A stretch of 64,000 nt of DNA from Massiliimalia sp050943535 (GTDB taxonomy: Bacteria > Bacillota > Clostridia > Oscillospirales > Ruminococcaceae): positions 1 through 64,000 of the forward strand of contig JBMNPJ010000002.1 of assembly GCA_050943535.1 (NCBI GenBank), given 5' to 3'. Below the pieces are notes generated by a model, which made no database searches, was not told where the DNA came from, and was given only the letters and a program-made list of their open reading frames with translations. Below, piece by piece: positions 43,023-51,211 of this stretch (position 1 is its first letter; every line of letters starts with the position of its first letter). Both the position numbers and the translations under genes were made by a program.

Positions 43023-43904
43023 ATGGGAAAACAATTGACATTCTATGGTACCGGCGCGGCAGAAGGAATCCCAAGTCCATTCTGCAGCTGTCCCGTTTGT
43101 GAACATGCAAGAAAAGTGGGTGGAAAAGAAATTCGCAGAAGAACCATGTTCCGGATCAGTGAAACTGCTTGTATTGATTTGGGGGCAGATGCCTTTGCGC
43201 AATCACTGGAGTATGGCGATTTTATTCATCTGCACCATGTTCTGGTTACACATACACACGAAGATCATCTGGATCAGATGATGATGAATGTAAGAAATAT
43301 GGCTACCTGCCGTGAACAGGAACCGCTTCACTATTATTTTACGGACAAGGCCTATGATATTGTCACCTTTTATAAAGAGAGTGAACCGATTATCAAAGGA
43401 ATGACCACTCAACTGGAACAAAAGGGGATTGTTGCGTTTCATCGTTTGGAATACGGTAAAACCTATGAAATTGATGGAATGAAGGTAACACCTTTGCGGG
43501 GAAATCATTTTGGAAATATGGGAGAAAATGCTGCCAACTATTTGGTAGAGCTGCCAAGCGGTGTGAAATTCTATTACGGGTTGGATACAGGCTGGTATCT
43601 GCCGGAAACCCTGGAAGCACTGAAAGGGCAGAAACTGGATTTTCTCATCAGTGAATGTACTTTTGGACTGACTCCTAGAGAACCTCATCCGGGAGGACAT
43701 TTGGACGCTGCCAGCTGCCGGGAACTGTTCCCAATTTTGCTGGAACAGGGAACTTTGACCGATCAAAGCCGGATTTATTTAGCCCATATTAATCACTACA
43801 CTTCCAATCACCAGGAACTTTGTGAATTTTTCGAGAACTGGAAATTCACTTGTCCCATTACCGTATGCTGGGATGGATTTGAAATTCCTGAAAAAATGGA
43901 ATAA
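43023..43904 (+). CDS. MBL-fold metallo-hydrolase (PhnP-like)
   Basis: The 293-residue metallo-beta-lactamase-fold enzyme has the metal motif THTHEDHLD, a further His in RGNHFG, an Asp in GLDTGWYL and a late His in HINHY. Near the N-terminus GTGAAEGIPSPFCSCPVC resembles the Cys-bearing segment of PhnP, a phosphodiesterase acting on cyclic ribose phosphates. The exact substrate here is unknown. ATG at 43023 follows AGGAG; the earlier GTG at 43011 is adjacent to that site and less likely. A strong terminator follows. Confidence 0.86.
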   Translation: MGKQLTFYGTGAAEGIPSPFCSCPVCEHARKVGGKEIRRRTMFRISETACIDLGADAFAQSLEYGDFIHLHHVLVTHTHEDHLDQMMMNVRNMATCREQEPLHYYFTDKAYDIVTFYKESEPIIKGMTTQLEQKGIVAFHRLEYGKTYEIDGMKVTPLRGNHFGNMGENAANYLVELPSGVKFYYGLDTGWYLPETLEALKGQKLDFLISECTFGLTPREPHPGGHLDAASCRELFPILLEQGTLTDQSRIYLAHINHYTSNHQELCEFFENWKFTCPITVCWDGFEIPEKME

Positions 43905-43930
43905 GACAGTAAAAAATACGGAATACAAGG

Positions 43931-43984
43931 AAAAGTTCCCCAGGAATGTTTGCAGAAAAGCAAATGTCACTGGGGAACTTTTTT
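43931..43984 (+). terminator. Terminator behind the MBL-fold gene
   Basis: AAAAGTTCCCCAG pairs with CTGGGGAACTTTT and runs into T. Confidence 0.9.
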
Positions 43985-44011
43985 ATAATTTGCAGGAGAA
44001 GGATGGTTTAC

Positions 44012-44040
44012 TTGCATTTTAAATTGGAGTATATTATAAT
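44012..44040 (+). promoter_or_regulatory. Promoter of the second MATE gene
   Basis: TTGCAT (44012-44017), a 17-base spacer and a perfect TATAAT (44035-44040) lie 77 bases before the ATG. Confidence 0.75.
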
Positions 44041-44117
44041 AAAAATAATTACAGAAAATGAAGATTATAGTACGAAATGTAAAATGACTAGAAAAATCAC
44101 GAGGAGGAGACCGGAAT

Positions 44118-45491
44118 ATGCAGGACGGACAGCAGCAAAATGACTTTTCGGTAGGAAGTGTTTGGAAAAATATTATGGGGCTGGCCCTCCCTATGACGTT
44201 GGCGCAGCTTATCAATGTATTGTACAGTGTGGTAGACCGGGTGTATATCGGACATCTTCCTGATGCGTCTACGCTGGCGCTTACTGGCTTAGGGCTAACG
44301 TTTCCTATTATCACCATTATTACTGCGTTTGCCAACCTGTTTGGTATGGGCGGTGCGCCGCTGTGTTCCATTGCACGGGGAAAAGGGGATCATCAGCGGG
44401 CAGAAAAAATTATGGGGAATTCTTTTTCCATGCTGATTATTTCCGGTGTGCTGTTAACCATCCTTTGCTTGATTTTTAAAAAGCCGATTTTGTATCTGTT
44501 TGGGGCTAGTGACGATACCTTTCCTTATGCGGATGCATACATCACCATTTATCTTTTGGGCAGTATTTTTGTAATGATTGGACTGGGAATGAACAGTTTT
44601 ATTAACTCCCAGGGGTTTGGAAAAATTGGTATGATGACCGTTTTACTAGGAGCAATTGCCAATATTGTGCTGGATCCTATTTTTATTTTTGTTTTTGATA
44701 TGGGTGTTCGCGGAGCGGCACTTGCCACCATTCTTTCCCAGTTTTTGTCCTCTATTTGGGTACTTCGGTTTTTGACTGGACAAAAAGCCATCTATCGTTT
44801 GAAAGTTTCCTGTTTACGGCCTCATTTGAAGCTGGTGGGCGAAATCTCCGCTTTGGGTTTATCTGGATTTATTATGGCAGTGACGAACGGATTGGTGCAG
44901 ATTGTCTGTAACGCCACTCTGTCCCGATATGGTGGTGACCTGTACGTGGGGATTATGACAGTACTCAATTCCATTCGGGAAGTGGTAACCATGCCGGTCA
45001 ATGGAATTACCAACGGCGCTCAGCCCGTCATGGGATTTAACTATGGGGCAGGAAAATACCAGCGGGTTCGCCAGGGAATTAAATTTACTTCTATTGTGTG
45101 CATCGTTTATACTGTGGTGGTATGGGTCATTTTAATGCTGATTCCAAGAGCCTTTATTCACATTTTCAACAGCGATCCACAGCTTTTGCAGGAAGGGGTT
45201 CCTTCACTGTACCTGTATTTCTTTGGATTCTTTATGATGTCTTTGCAGTTCTCCGGGCAGTCTACTTTTGTGGCGCTGGGAAAATCCCGGCAGGCGGTAT
45301 TTTTCTCTTTGTTCCGAAAGGTAATCATTGTGGTACCGCTTACCATTTTGCTGCCGATGATCCCGTCTCTTGGGGTACACGGCGTATTTTTGGCAGAGCC
45401 AATCTCCAATTTCTTGGGAGGTGCGGCTTGCTTTGGAACTATGCTGTTTACGGTTCTGCCCATGCTTCGGGAGAAGCCAGCCTCTAAATGA
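44118..45491 (+). CDS. MATE-family multidrug efflux transporter
   Basis: The 457-residue protein has twelve membrane segments in two halves, with family motifs such as NVLYSVVDRVYIGHLPD near the N-terminus, FGMGGAPLCSIARGKGD, and NGITNGAQPVMGFNYGAGK in the second half. It is a different subfamily from the MATE protein encoded at 14709-16064, closer to MepA-type exporters. It likely extrudes cationic compounds using an ion gradient. GGAGGAG precedes the ATG at good spacing. No regulator is adjacent. Confidence 0.92.
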   Translation: MQDGQQQNDFSVGSVWKNIMGLALPMTLAQLINVLYSVVDRVYIGHLPDASTLALTGLGLTFPIITIITAFANLFGMGGAPLCSIARGKGDHQRAEKIMGNSFSMLIISGVLLTILCLIFKKPILYLFGASDDTFPYADAYITIYLLGSIFVMIGLGMNSFINSQGFGKIGMMTVLLGAIANIVLDPIFIFVFDMGVRGAALATILSQFLSSIWVLRFLTGQKAIYRLKVSCLRPHLKLVGEISALGLSGFIMAVTNGLVQIVCNATLSRYGGDLYVGIMTVLNSIREVVTMPVNGITNGAQPVMGFNYGAGKYQRVRQGIKFTSIVCIVYTVVVWVILMLIPRAFIHIFNSDPQLLQEGVPSLYLYFFGFFMMSLQFSGQSTFVALGKSRQAVFFSLFRKVIIVVPLTILLPMIPSLGVHGVFLAEPISNFLGGAACFGTMLFTVLPMLREKPASK

Positions 45492-45643
45492 TATTGGGAA
45501 ACCGAGACCATTGTACATAATGGATAAGTAAGCATAGATAATATGGTGAAGCTGCTCATTGATTACGGTGAATTTTGTTGATATGATAAACATAGAAATC
45601 AGTATTGTTCGGCAATTGTTCCTGATCACAAAGGAGGCAGCAG

Positions 45644-45934
45644 ATGATGAAATGTCCTTACTGCGGAATCGAGATGGAGCATGGAGTAATTCAGTTTGAA
45701 TACAGCGGATACTTTTTTGAGCAGAATTTTTTCCCTGATGGAAGTGAATTGAAATCCACTGCACAGCGGAGGCAAAGACGCCGTAAAGCCTATCTGGCTG
45801 GTGCTTTGTCAGCAGCATTTCAACAAAGTAATTTGGAAGACTGTACCGATGCCTATTTTTGCAAAAACTGCGGGAAAGTGATTGGGGTATTCCCCTGCAA
45901 AACACCAACAGAATCTTCTTCTGGTGAGAATTGA
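45644..45934 (+). CDS. Small zinc-ribbon protein (PF20097/DUF6487-like)
   Basis: The 96-residue protein has an N-terminal CPYCG pair and a C-terminal CKNCGKVIG pair separated by about 70 residues, together forming one zinc ribbon with a basic insert (AQRRQRRRKAYLAG). Proteins of this type are widespread in Clostridia and have no assigned function. AAGGAGG precedes the first of two ATG codons. It is followed 53 bases later by another small gene, probably in the same transcript. Confidence 0.72.
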   Translation: MMKCPYCGIEMEHGVIQFEYSGYFFEQNFFPDGSELKSTAQRRQRRRKAYLAGALSAAFQQSNLEDCTDAYFCKNCGKVIGVFPCKTPTESSSGEN

Positions 45935-45987
45935 TAAACGAAAAATCGTGCAAAACCTGGAATAGAAACGGCAGGGAGGCGGATTTT

Positions 45988-46221
45988 ATGTTTGGCAGAC
46001 GAGAACTAATTGTTGTTTATTCTGTGGAGCAAGAAGCACGTGTGCGTTATCTGCTTCAAAGTCATGGGATTTCTTCCACAAGCGAATATCCCAACCAAGG
46101 TTCTTCCTTTTCGCCGGAGCGGTATACAACGCCTCGTATAGGAGAGCGACATGTCTGTATTTTTTATGTGAAAAAGAAGGACTATGATCATGCTGTCGGT
46201 GTACTGCATGAAGGAAAATGA
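45988..46221 (+). CDS. Small DUF2007-like protein
   Basis: The 77-residue protein begins with a strand-helix pattern (ELIVVYSVEQEARVRYLLQS, then GISSTSEY) and ends with a second strand-helix (CIFYVKKKDYDHAVGVL). This is the ferredoxin-like layout of DUF2007 'putative signal transducing' proteins. The start is ATG at 45988, eight bases after GGGAGG; a longer reading from 45931 lacks such a site. It overlaps no other gene and ends at a terminator. Function unknown. Confidence 0.65.
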   Translation: MFGRRELIVVYSVEQEARVRYLLQSHGISSTSEYPNQGSSFSPERYTTPRIGERHVCIFYVKKKDYDHAVGVLHEGK

Positions 46222-46239
46222 TTGTAAATTTTTGAGAAT

Positions 46240-46282
46240 AGCAAAACCCCTCTACGGCATACAAGCTGTAGAGGGATTTTGC
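46240..46282. terminator. Terminator shared by convergent genes
   Basis: GCAAAACCCCTCTAC pairs with GTAGAGGGATTTTGC with one mismatch. It lies between the rightward DUF2007-like gene and the leftward anti-sigma gene, whose stop codon it touches. Confidence 0.85.
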
Positions 46283-46941
46283 TATTCTTTCTCCCAGATT
46301 AAATCCAGCGTTTCCAGTAAATTCTGATCGATGATGGGTAAATCACTTTCTTTGTCGTATTCGCCGTAATACACCTGATCAATTTCACTGGCTTTTCCTA
46401 AAGAAAAGGTGTATTGAGAAGAAGGGTTATCTGAAAAGATGGGTTCTATATATTTTGACCAGAAGTTTTCTGTCATGTAAAAAGCAACAGTATGAACTGT
46501 TTCCCCATCAATCTCTACCTCAATGGGATGATGGGATACGGTGCCGGCAAAAGTTTCACCGGAATAAGCTGCGTACAGTTCCCCGTCTGCTTCTATAACA
46601 GAAATAAGGTCAGAACGGAAAGGGATACATTGTCTGGGAATTACCATGAGAGAGTAGGCACCAAAAACCAAGGACAGCGTGATCACAGCCGAAAGAATCA
46701 TGGCGATCAGTTTTCTGCTGCGCAGATGTTTTCGGATTTTTTTCAGTATTTCCATATCCTGAATGCAGGCTTTAGTGCTCACAGGAAGAACCATGTGATT
46801 TGTCATGGTTTTTAGCTGATGGCGGCATTCTTCACATTGGGACAAGTGTTCTTCAATCAGACGGCGGCTGTCTTCACTGACAGCATTTTCTGCATATAAC
46901 GGGAGCAGGTCGCCGATAACATTACAGCTTATTTTTTCCAT
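46282..46941 (-). CDS. Anti-sigma factor with zinc-finger (zf-HC2) domain
   Basis: The 219-residue protein is a membrane-anchored anti-sigma factor. Its cytoplasmic N-terminal domain has the His-x3-Cys-x2-Cys zinc motif (HLSQCEEC, near residue 34). One membrane segment (about 78-100) follows, and an outer domain of about 110 residues that probably senses an envelope signal. The ATG at 46941 has GGAGGAG seven bases ahead and overlaps the sigma-factor stop by 20 bases, so the two are translated together in fixed ratio. It should hold the ECF sigma factor inactive until released. Confidence 0.88.
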   Translation of the reverse strand: MEKISCNVIGDLLPLYAENAVSEDSRRLIEEHLSQCEECRHQLKTMTNHMVLPVSTKACIQDMEILKKIRKHLRSRKLIAMILSAVITLSLVFGAYSLMVIPRQCIPFRSDLISVIEADGELYAAYSGETFAGTVSHHPIEVEIDGETVHTVAFYMTENFWSKYIEPIFSDNPSSQYTFSLGKASEIDQVYYGEYDKESDLPIIDQNLLETLDLIWEKE

Positions 46942-47425
46942 GTTCAATCTCCTCCATATAGTTTATGATTTGCTGTTTGGCTCGGTAAAAGGTAACCCGA
47001 GCCCAACTGGGATTTTTGCCAAAGATCCGGCCGATTTGTTCAAAAGGAAGCTCTCCAAATACCCGAAGATGAAATACTTCCTTGTAAGGATCCTGCATGG
47101 TGTGCAGAAACTGGTGAATTTGAAAGGCGGTTTCTTCGTCAGCCAGCTGGTCGGAAAAACTGGTTTGAGCAGTATCTTCCTGTTCTGACAGGGGAACAGG
47201 GAAATTGTGTTTTTGCTTTTTGCAGTGGGTAAAGTAGGTGTTTTTGGCAATGGTAAACAGCCATGCTTTGATTTCACTGGAGCCATCAAATTGGTTTAGG
47301 GATTTCAGTGCTTTGGTAAAAGCTTCTTGAGCAATTTCTTCCGCAATCGCTTCATTTCCGGAAAGTCCCAGCAGATAGCGGTATACGTCTTTAAAATAGG
47401 ATTCGTAAATCTGTGAAAAGTCCAC
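46922..47425 (-). CDS. ECF-type RNA polymerase sigma factor
   Basis: The 167-residue group IV sigma factor has region 2 (YRYLLGLSGNEAIAEEIAQE, KAWLFTIAKNTYFTH) and region 4 (DPYKEVFHLRVFGELPFEQI, WARVTFYRAKQQI). It lacks regions 1 and 3, as usual for ECF factors. The GTG at 47425 is preferred because AAAGGGGG is ten bases upstream; a GTG seven codons earlier lies within that site. It pairs with the overlapping anti-sigma gene. A TGTAAC motif upstream on the minus strand could be an ECF -35 box, but no matching CGTC -10 is seen. Confidence 0.9.
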   Translation of the reverse strand: MDFSQIYESYFKDVYRYLLGLSGNEAIAEEIAQEAFTKALKSLNQFDGSSEIKAWLFTIAKNTYFTHCKKQKHNFPVPLSEQEDTAQTSFSDQLADEETAFQIHQFLHTMQDPYKEVFHLRVFGELPFEQIGRIFGKNPSWARVTFYRAKQQIINYMEEIEHGKNKL

Positions 47426-47567
47426 GCTTTGTTTACCCCCTTTCACTGAAATAACTGTTTTATAGAGAAAACGTTACAGTATTTTTAAAATTTTTATTGT
47501 AAAACAGGAATCATAATAGTTTTATTCTACTATAAAGGATGAGAATCCCGCAACCTGGGGAAAATCC

Positions 47568-47596
47568 TTGACTTTTTTCATTGGGGTGGATATAAT
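47568..47596 (+). promoter_or_regulatory. Promoter of the valS T-box transcript
   Basis: TTGACT (47568-47573) and TATAAT (47591-47596) are exactly 17 bases apart, one mismatch from perfect sigma-A consensus. Transcription should start near 47603. Confidence 0.88.
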
Positions 47597-47602
47597 AATA
47601 TA

Positions 47603-47911
47603 CAGTATCTCAATCAGTTTGAGAGGAATAGTAAAAAGCTGGGACGGGGAGGAGTAAATATCCTCTTGAGGCAGAGAGAAAAGGCGGTTGGTGTAAGCCT
47701 TTGCTCAAGTGATATGGAAGGTAGCCCCTGAGCTTTGACCCCAACGGGAGAGATTTTTCCCTAGTAGGCTTCAACGGTATCCCGCCGTTATCGGGAAGCG
47801 GCATTGGCAGTAAGGTCAGCGCCGGCATAAGTGCGGAGAAGATTTCTCCGAATTTAGGTGGTACCGCGGATAATATTTCGCCCTGAAGAAATTCAGGGCG
47901 GTTTTTTTATT
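47603..47911 (+). promoter_or_regulatory. T-box riboswitch controlling valS
   Basis: This leader senses uncharged tRNA-Val. The stem I elements include the AGTA loop (GGAGGAGTAAATA) near 47650, and the specifier codon GTA (Val) is at 47721-47723 in GGAAGGTAGCCCC. The T-box sequence AGGTGGTACCGCGG is at 47856-47869. The terminator stem GCCCTGAA/TTCAGGGC is followed by a T run at 47880-47911. Uncharged tRNA-Val would pair its acceptor end with GGTGG, favour the antiterminator and let valS be transcribed. Confidence 0.95.
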
Positions 47912-47987
47912 TTTGGTATCGCGAATCAATGAGCAAATTGCGTTGAAAAACGATTGGAATGAAACACAGAAAGGAATGTTTGTCTTT

Positions 47988-50609
47988 ATGAAAAAAGAAC
48001 TTCAAAAGGTATATGCGCCAAAAGACTTTGAAGACCGCATTTACCATTTTTGGATGGAAGGCGGATACTTTCACGCAGAACCAAACTCCAAGAAAGAACC
48101 GTTTACCATTGTAATTCCTCCTCCCAACATTACTGGGAAACTGCACATGGGTCATGCTTTGGATGAAACTTTGCAGGATATCCTGACCCGTTACAAACGG
48201 ATGCAGGGTTACGAAGCTTTGTGGGTACCAGGTACAGACCATGCTTCTATCGCTACCGAAGCGAAAATCGTAGAAGCTATGCGCAAAGAAGGAATTACCA
48301 AAGAAGATTTGGGCCGGGAAGGCTTTTTGGAACGGGCATGGGAATGGAAGCGCCAGTATGGCGGAACCATTGTAGAACAGCTGAAAAAGCTGGGTACTTC
48401 CTGTGACTGGGAACGGGAACGTTTTACACTGGACGAAGGCTGCAGCGATGCGGTTAAGGAAGTATTTGTTCGCCTGTATGAAAAAGGCCTCATTTACCGT
48501 GGAGAACGAATCATCAACTGGTGTCCTCACTGCTGTACCTCTATTTCTGATGCAGAGGTAGAATACGAAGAACAGGCTGGCCATTTCTGGCATCTGCGGT
48601 ATCCATTTGCGGATGGTTCTGGTTATCTGGAACTGGCTACTACTCGTCCGGAAACTATGCTGGGGGATACTGCTGTCGCAGTAAATCCTAACGATGAACG
48701 GTATCAGAATCTGATTGGAAAGAAACTGATTCTGCCATTGGTAAATCGGGAAATTCCAGTAGTTGGCGACGATTATGTAGATATGGAATTTGGTACTGGT
48801 GTCGTTAAAATTACACCTGCCCATGACCCGAACGACTTTGAAGTAGGACTCAGACACAATCTGCCAGTCATCAATATTCTGACTGATGACGCTCATATGA
48901 CCGATGACTGCGGAAAATATGCAGGCATGGAACGATATGAAGCAAGAAAAGCCATTGTAAAAGATTTGGAAGAACAGGGTTACCTGGTTCGTGTTGAAGA
49001 TCATGTTCACAATGTAGGAACCTGTTACCGCTGCGGAACCACCGTAGAACCAAGAGTTTCCAAACAGTGGTTTGTAAAGATGGAACCGTTGGCAAAACCG
49101 GCAGTAAAAGCAGTAGAAGACGGCGAAATTCGTTTTGTACCAGAACGGATGGACAAAATCTACTACAACTGGATGAACAACATCAAAGACTGGTGTATTT
49201 CCCGTCAGCTGTGGTGGGGACATCGGATTCCTGCCTATTACTGTGCTGACTGCGGAGAAATGGTAGTAGCTAAAGAAGCTCCTTCTGTTTGTCCAAAATG
49301 CGGCGGCACTCATATGCATCAGGATGAAGATACTTTGGATACCTGGTTCTCTTCTGCTCTGTGGCCGTTCAGCACTTTGGGATGGCCAAACCAGACCGAA
49401 GATCTCAAATACTTCTATCCAACTTCTACTTTGGTAACCGGATACGACATCATCTTCTTCTGGGTAGCTAGAATGATTTTCTCTGCTTTGGAACACACTG
49501 GAGATGTTCCGTTTAAAACAGTATTGTTCCACGGATTGGTTCGTGATGAACAGGGCAGAAAGATGTCCAAATCTTTGGGCAACGGGATCGATCCGCTGGA
49601 AGTTATTTCTGAATATGGTGCAGACGCTCTGCGTTTTATGCTGGTCAGCGGAAACACTCCAGGCAACGATATGCGTTATTCTGATGACAAAGTAAAAGCA
49701 GCAAGAAACTTTGCCAACAAACTGTGGAACGCAACCCGGTTTATTTTGATGAATCTGTCTGACGAAGTAACTGGCATTGAACTGCCTGAAACTTTGACCA
49801 TTGAAGACAAATGGGTACTTTCTAAATACAATGCACTGGTGAAAGAAGTAACAGAAAATCTGGATAAATATGAGCTGGGAATTGCGGTTTCCAAACTGTA
49901 TGACTTTATCTGGGATATTCTCTGTGACTGGTATATTGAATTGACCAAAGCACGGATTCAGGCAGGCGGTGAAAGTGCAGTCAATGCCCAGAAAGTTCTG
50001 GTTTATTTGATGGCAAACACCTTGAAACTGCTCCATCCATTTATGCCGTTTATTACTGAAGAAATCTGGCAGGCAATTCCAAACGACTGTGAATCCATTA
50101 TGATTTCCAGCTGGCCAGTTTATGATGAAAAACTGAACTTTGCCAAAGAGGAACGGGACTTTGAACAGATTATGGATGCCATTAAGGGAATCCGAAATGC
50201 CAGAGCAGAAAAGAATGTTCCTCCTAGCCGGAAAGCAGCAGTTTATATTGCTACTGAAGGGGAAGAAGTATTCGCTCAGGGAACCGCTTTCTTTGAACGT
50301 TTGGCTTCCGCTTCCGAAGTACATCTGGGAAAAGATTGGGACATTGAAAACGCTATGCAGGTGGTTACCAATGCAGCGAGAATCTTTATCCCAATGGGTG
50401 AACTGGTAGACCGGGAAAAAGAACTGGAACGCTTAAACAAAGAAAAAGAAAAATGCGAAAAAGAAGTCAATATGTTTAAGAACAAACTTTCCAATGAAAA
50501 ATTTGTTTCTAAAGCTCCTGCTGCGGTAGTAGAAGAACAGCGTCAGAAGCTGGCCAAAGCAGAAGAAAAACTGCAGAATATTCTGGAAAGCATGAAAGCC
50601 TTTTTATAA
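47988..50609 (+). CDS. valS: Valyl-tRNA synthetase
   Basis: The 873-residue class I synthetase charges tRNA-Val. It has the HIGH-type motif in PPNITGKLHMGHALDET, the CP1 editing domain (TTRPETMLGDTAVAVNP), a zinc-ribbon segment in the connective part (CADCGEM, CPKCGG) and GRKMSKSLGNGIDP as the KMSKS loop. An anticodon-binding domain and a C-terminal coiled coil (about 810-873) with heptad Lys/Glu follow. The start at 47988 (AAAGGA twelve bases ahead) gives the family's usual length; an upstream reading would run into the T-box terminator. Expression is governed by the T-box leader. Confidence 0.97.
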   Translation: MKKELQKVYAPKDFEDRIYHFWMEGGYFHAEPNSKKEPFTIVIPPPNITGKLHMGHALDETLQDILTRYKRMQGYEALWVPGTDHASIATEAKIVEAMRKEGITKEDLGREGFLERAWEWKRQYGGTIVEQLKKLGTSCDWERERFTLDEGCSDAVKEVFVRLYEKGLIYRGERIINWCPHCCTSISDAEVEYEEQAGHFWHLRYPFADGSGYLELATTRPETMLGDTAVAVNPNDERYQNLIGKKLILPLVNREIPVVGDDYVDMEFGTGVVKITPAHDPNDFEVGLRHNLPVINILTDDAHMTDDCGKYAGMERYEARKAIVKDLEEQGYLVRVEDHVHNVGTCYRCGTTVEPRVSKQWFVKMEPLAKPAVKAVEDGEIRFVPERMDKIYYNWMNNIKDWCISRQLWWGHRIPAYYCADCGEMVVAKEAPSVCPKCGGTHMHQDEDTLDTWFSSALWPFSTLGWPNQTEDLKYFYPTSTLVTGYDIIFFWVARMIFSALEHTGDVPFKTVLFHGLVRDEQGRKMSKSLGNGIDPLEVISEYGADALRFMLVSGNTPGNDMRYSDDKVKAARNFANKLWNATRFILMNLSDEVTGIELPETLTIEDKWVLSKYNALVKEVTENLDKYELGIAVSKLYDFIWDILCDWYIELTKARIQAGGESAVNAQKVLVYLMANTLKLLHPFMPFITEEIWQAIPNDCESIMISSWPVYDEKLNFAKEERDFEQIMDAIKGIRNARAEKNVPPSRKAAVYIATEGEEVFAQGTAFFERLASASEVHLGKDWDIENAMQVVTNAARIFIPMGELVDREKELERLNKEKEKCEKEVNMFKNKLSNEKFVSKAPAAVVEEQRQKLAKAEEKLQNILESMKAFL

Positions 50610-50636
50610 TTTGGACAACATTGACGGATGAAAAGA

Positions 50637-50678
50637 AAGTCTCCGAACAGGACAAAATAACTGTTCGGAGGCTTTTTC
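50637..50678 (+). terminator. Terminator behind valS
   Basis: CTCCGAACAG pairs with CTGTTCGGAG and is followed by GCTTTTT. Confidence 0.88.
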
Positions 50679-50701
50679 CGTACCAAAGGGAGATAACGTT
50701 C

Positions 50702-51211
50702 ATGGTAAGAAATATTTTATTACTTGGAAATCCTGTGCTATATCAAACGAGCCAGCCAGTAGAACAAAAGGAAATTCCCGGTCTGCTTTCTGATATTCAG
50801 GATATGTGGGATACTATTGCTGACTATCGTAAAAAATATGGAGCAGGAAGAGCAATTGCCGCCCCTCAAATCGGCCTTTTGAAACGGATAATTTGTACTA
50901 AAATTCCGGGCAGAGACCCTCAGGCACTGATAAATCCGCAGCTTGAATGGATTGATCAGGAACAGATGGAAGTAATGGATGACTGCATGTCTTTTCCAGG
51001 CCTGTTGGTGCGCTTAAATCGTTTTAAGCGATGTAAAATTACCTTCCGTGATTTGGATTGGAATCTGCATACCATGGAACTGGAAGGGGATTTATCTGAA
51101 CTGATACAGCATGAATATGATCATTTAGATGGAATTCTGGCAACTATGCATGCGAAAACTCCACAGGACTTATTTTATCGTTTACCAAACCAAAAGGAGA
51201 TTTGTGAATGA
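50702..51211 (+). CDS. def: Peptide deformylase-family protein
   Basis: The 169-residue protein has the deformylase layout. Motif 1 is GRAIAAPQIGL, motif 2 is DDCMSFPG with the metal-binding Cys, and motif 3 is QHEYDHLDG with both His ligands and the catalytic Glu. It should remove the formyl group from nascent proteins. Motif 2 normally reads EGCLS; here it is DDCMS, a variant that keeps the metal ligand but may change substrate range. ATG at 50702 follows AGGGAG. Its stop overlaps the folC start by four bases, so the two are coupled. Confidence 0.85.
   Translation: MVRNILLLGNPVLYQTSQPVEQKEIPGLLSDIQDMWDTIADYRKKYGAGRAIAAPQIGLLKRIICTKIPGRDPQALINPQLEWIDQEQMEVMDDCMSFPGLLVRLNRFKRCKITFRDLDWNLHTMELEGDLSELIQHEYDHLDGILATMHAKTPQDLFYRLPNQKEICE

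Noticed and set aside
47907..50324. An 805-codon open frame on the minus strand opposite valS
   Set aside because: It mirrors the codon pattern of valS, is rich in Phe/His/Ser/Cys runs typical of antisense frames, has no ribosome binding site and matches no family. valS on the other strand has all motifs and a T-box leader.
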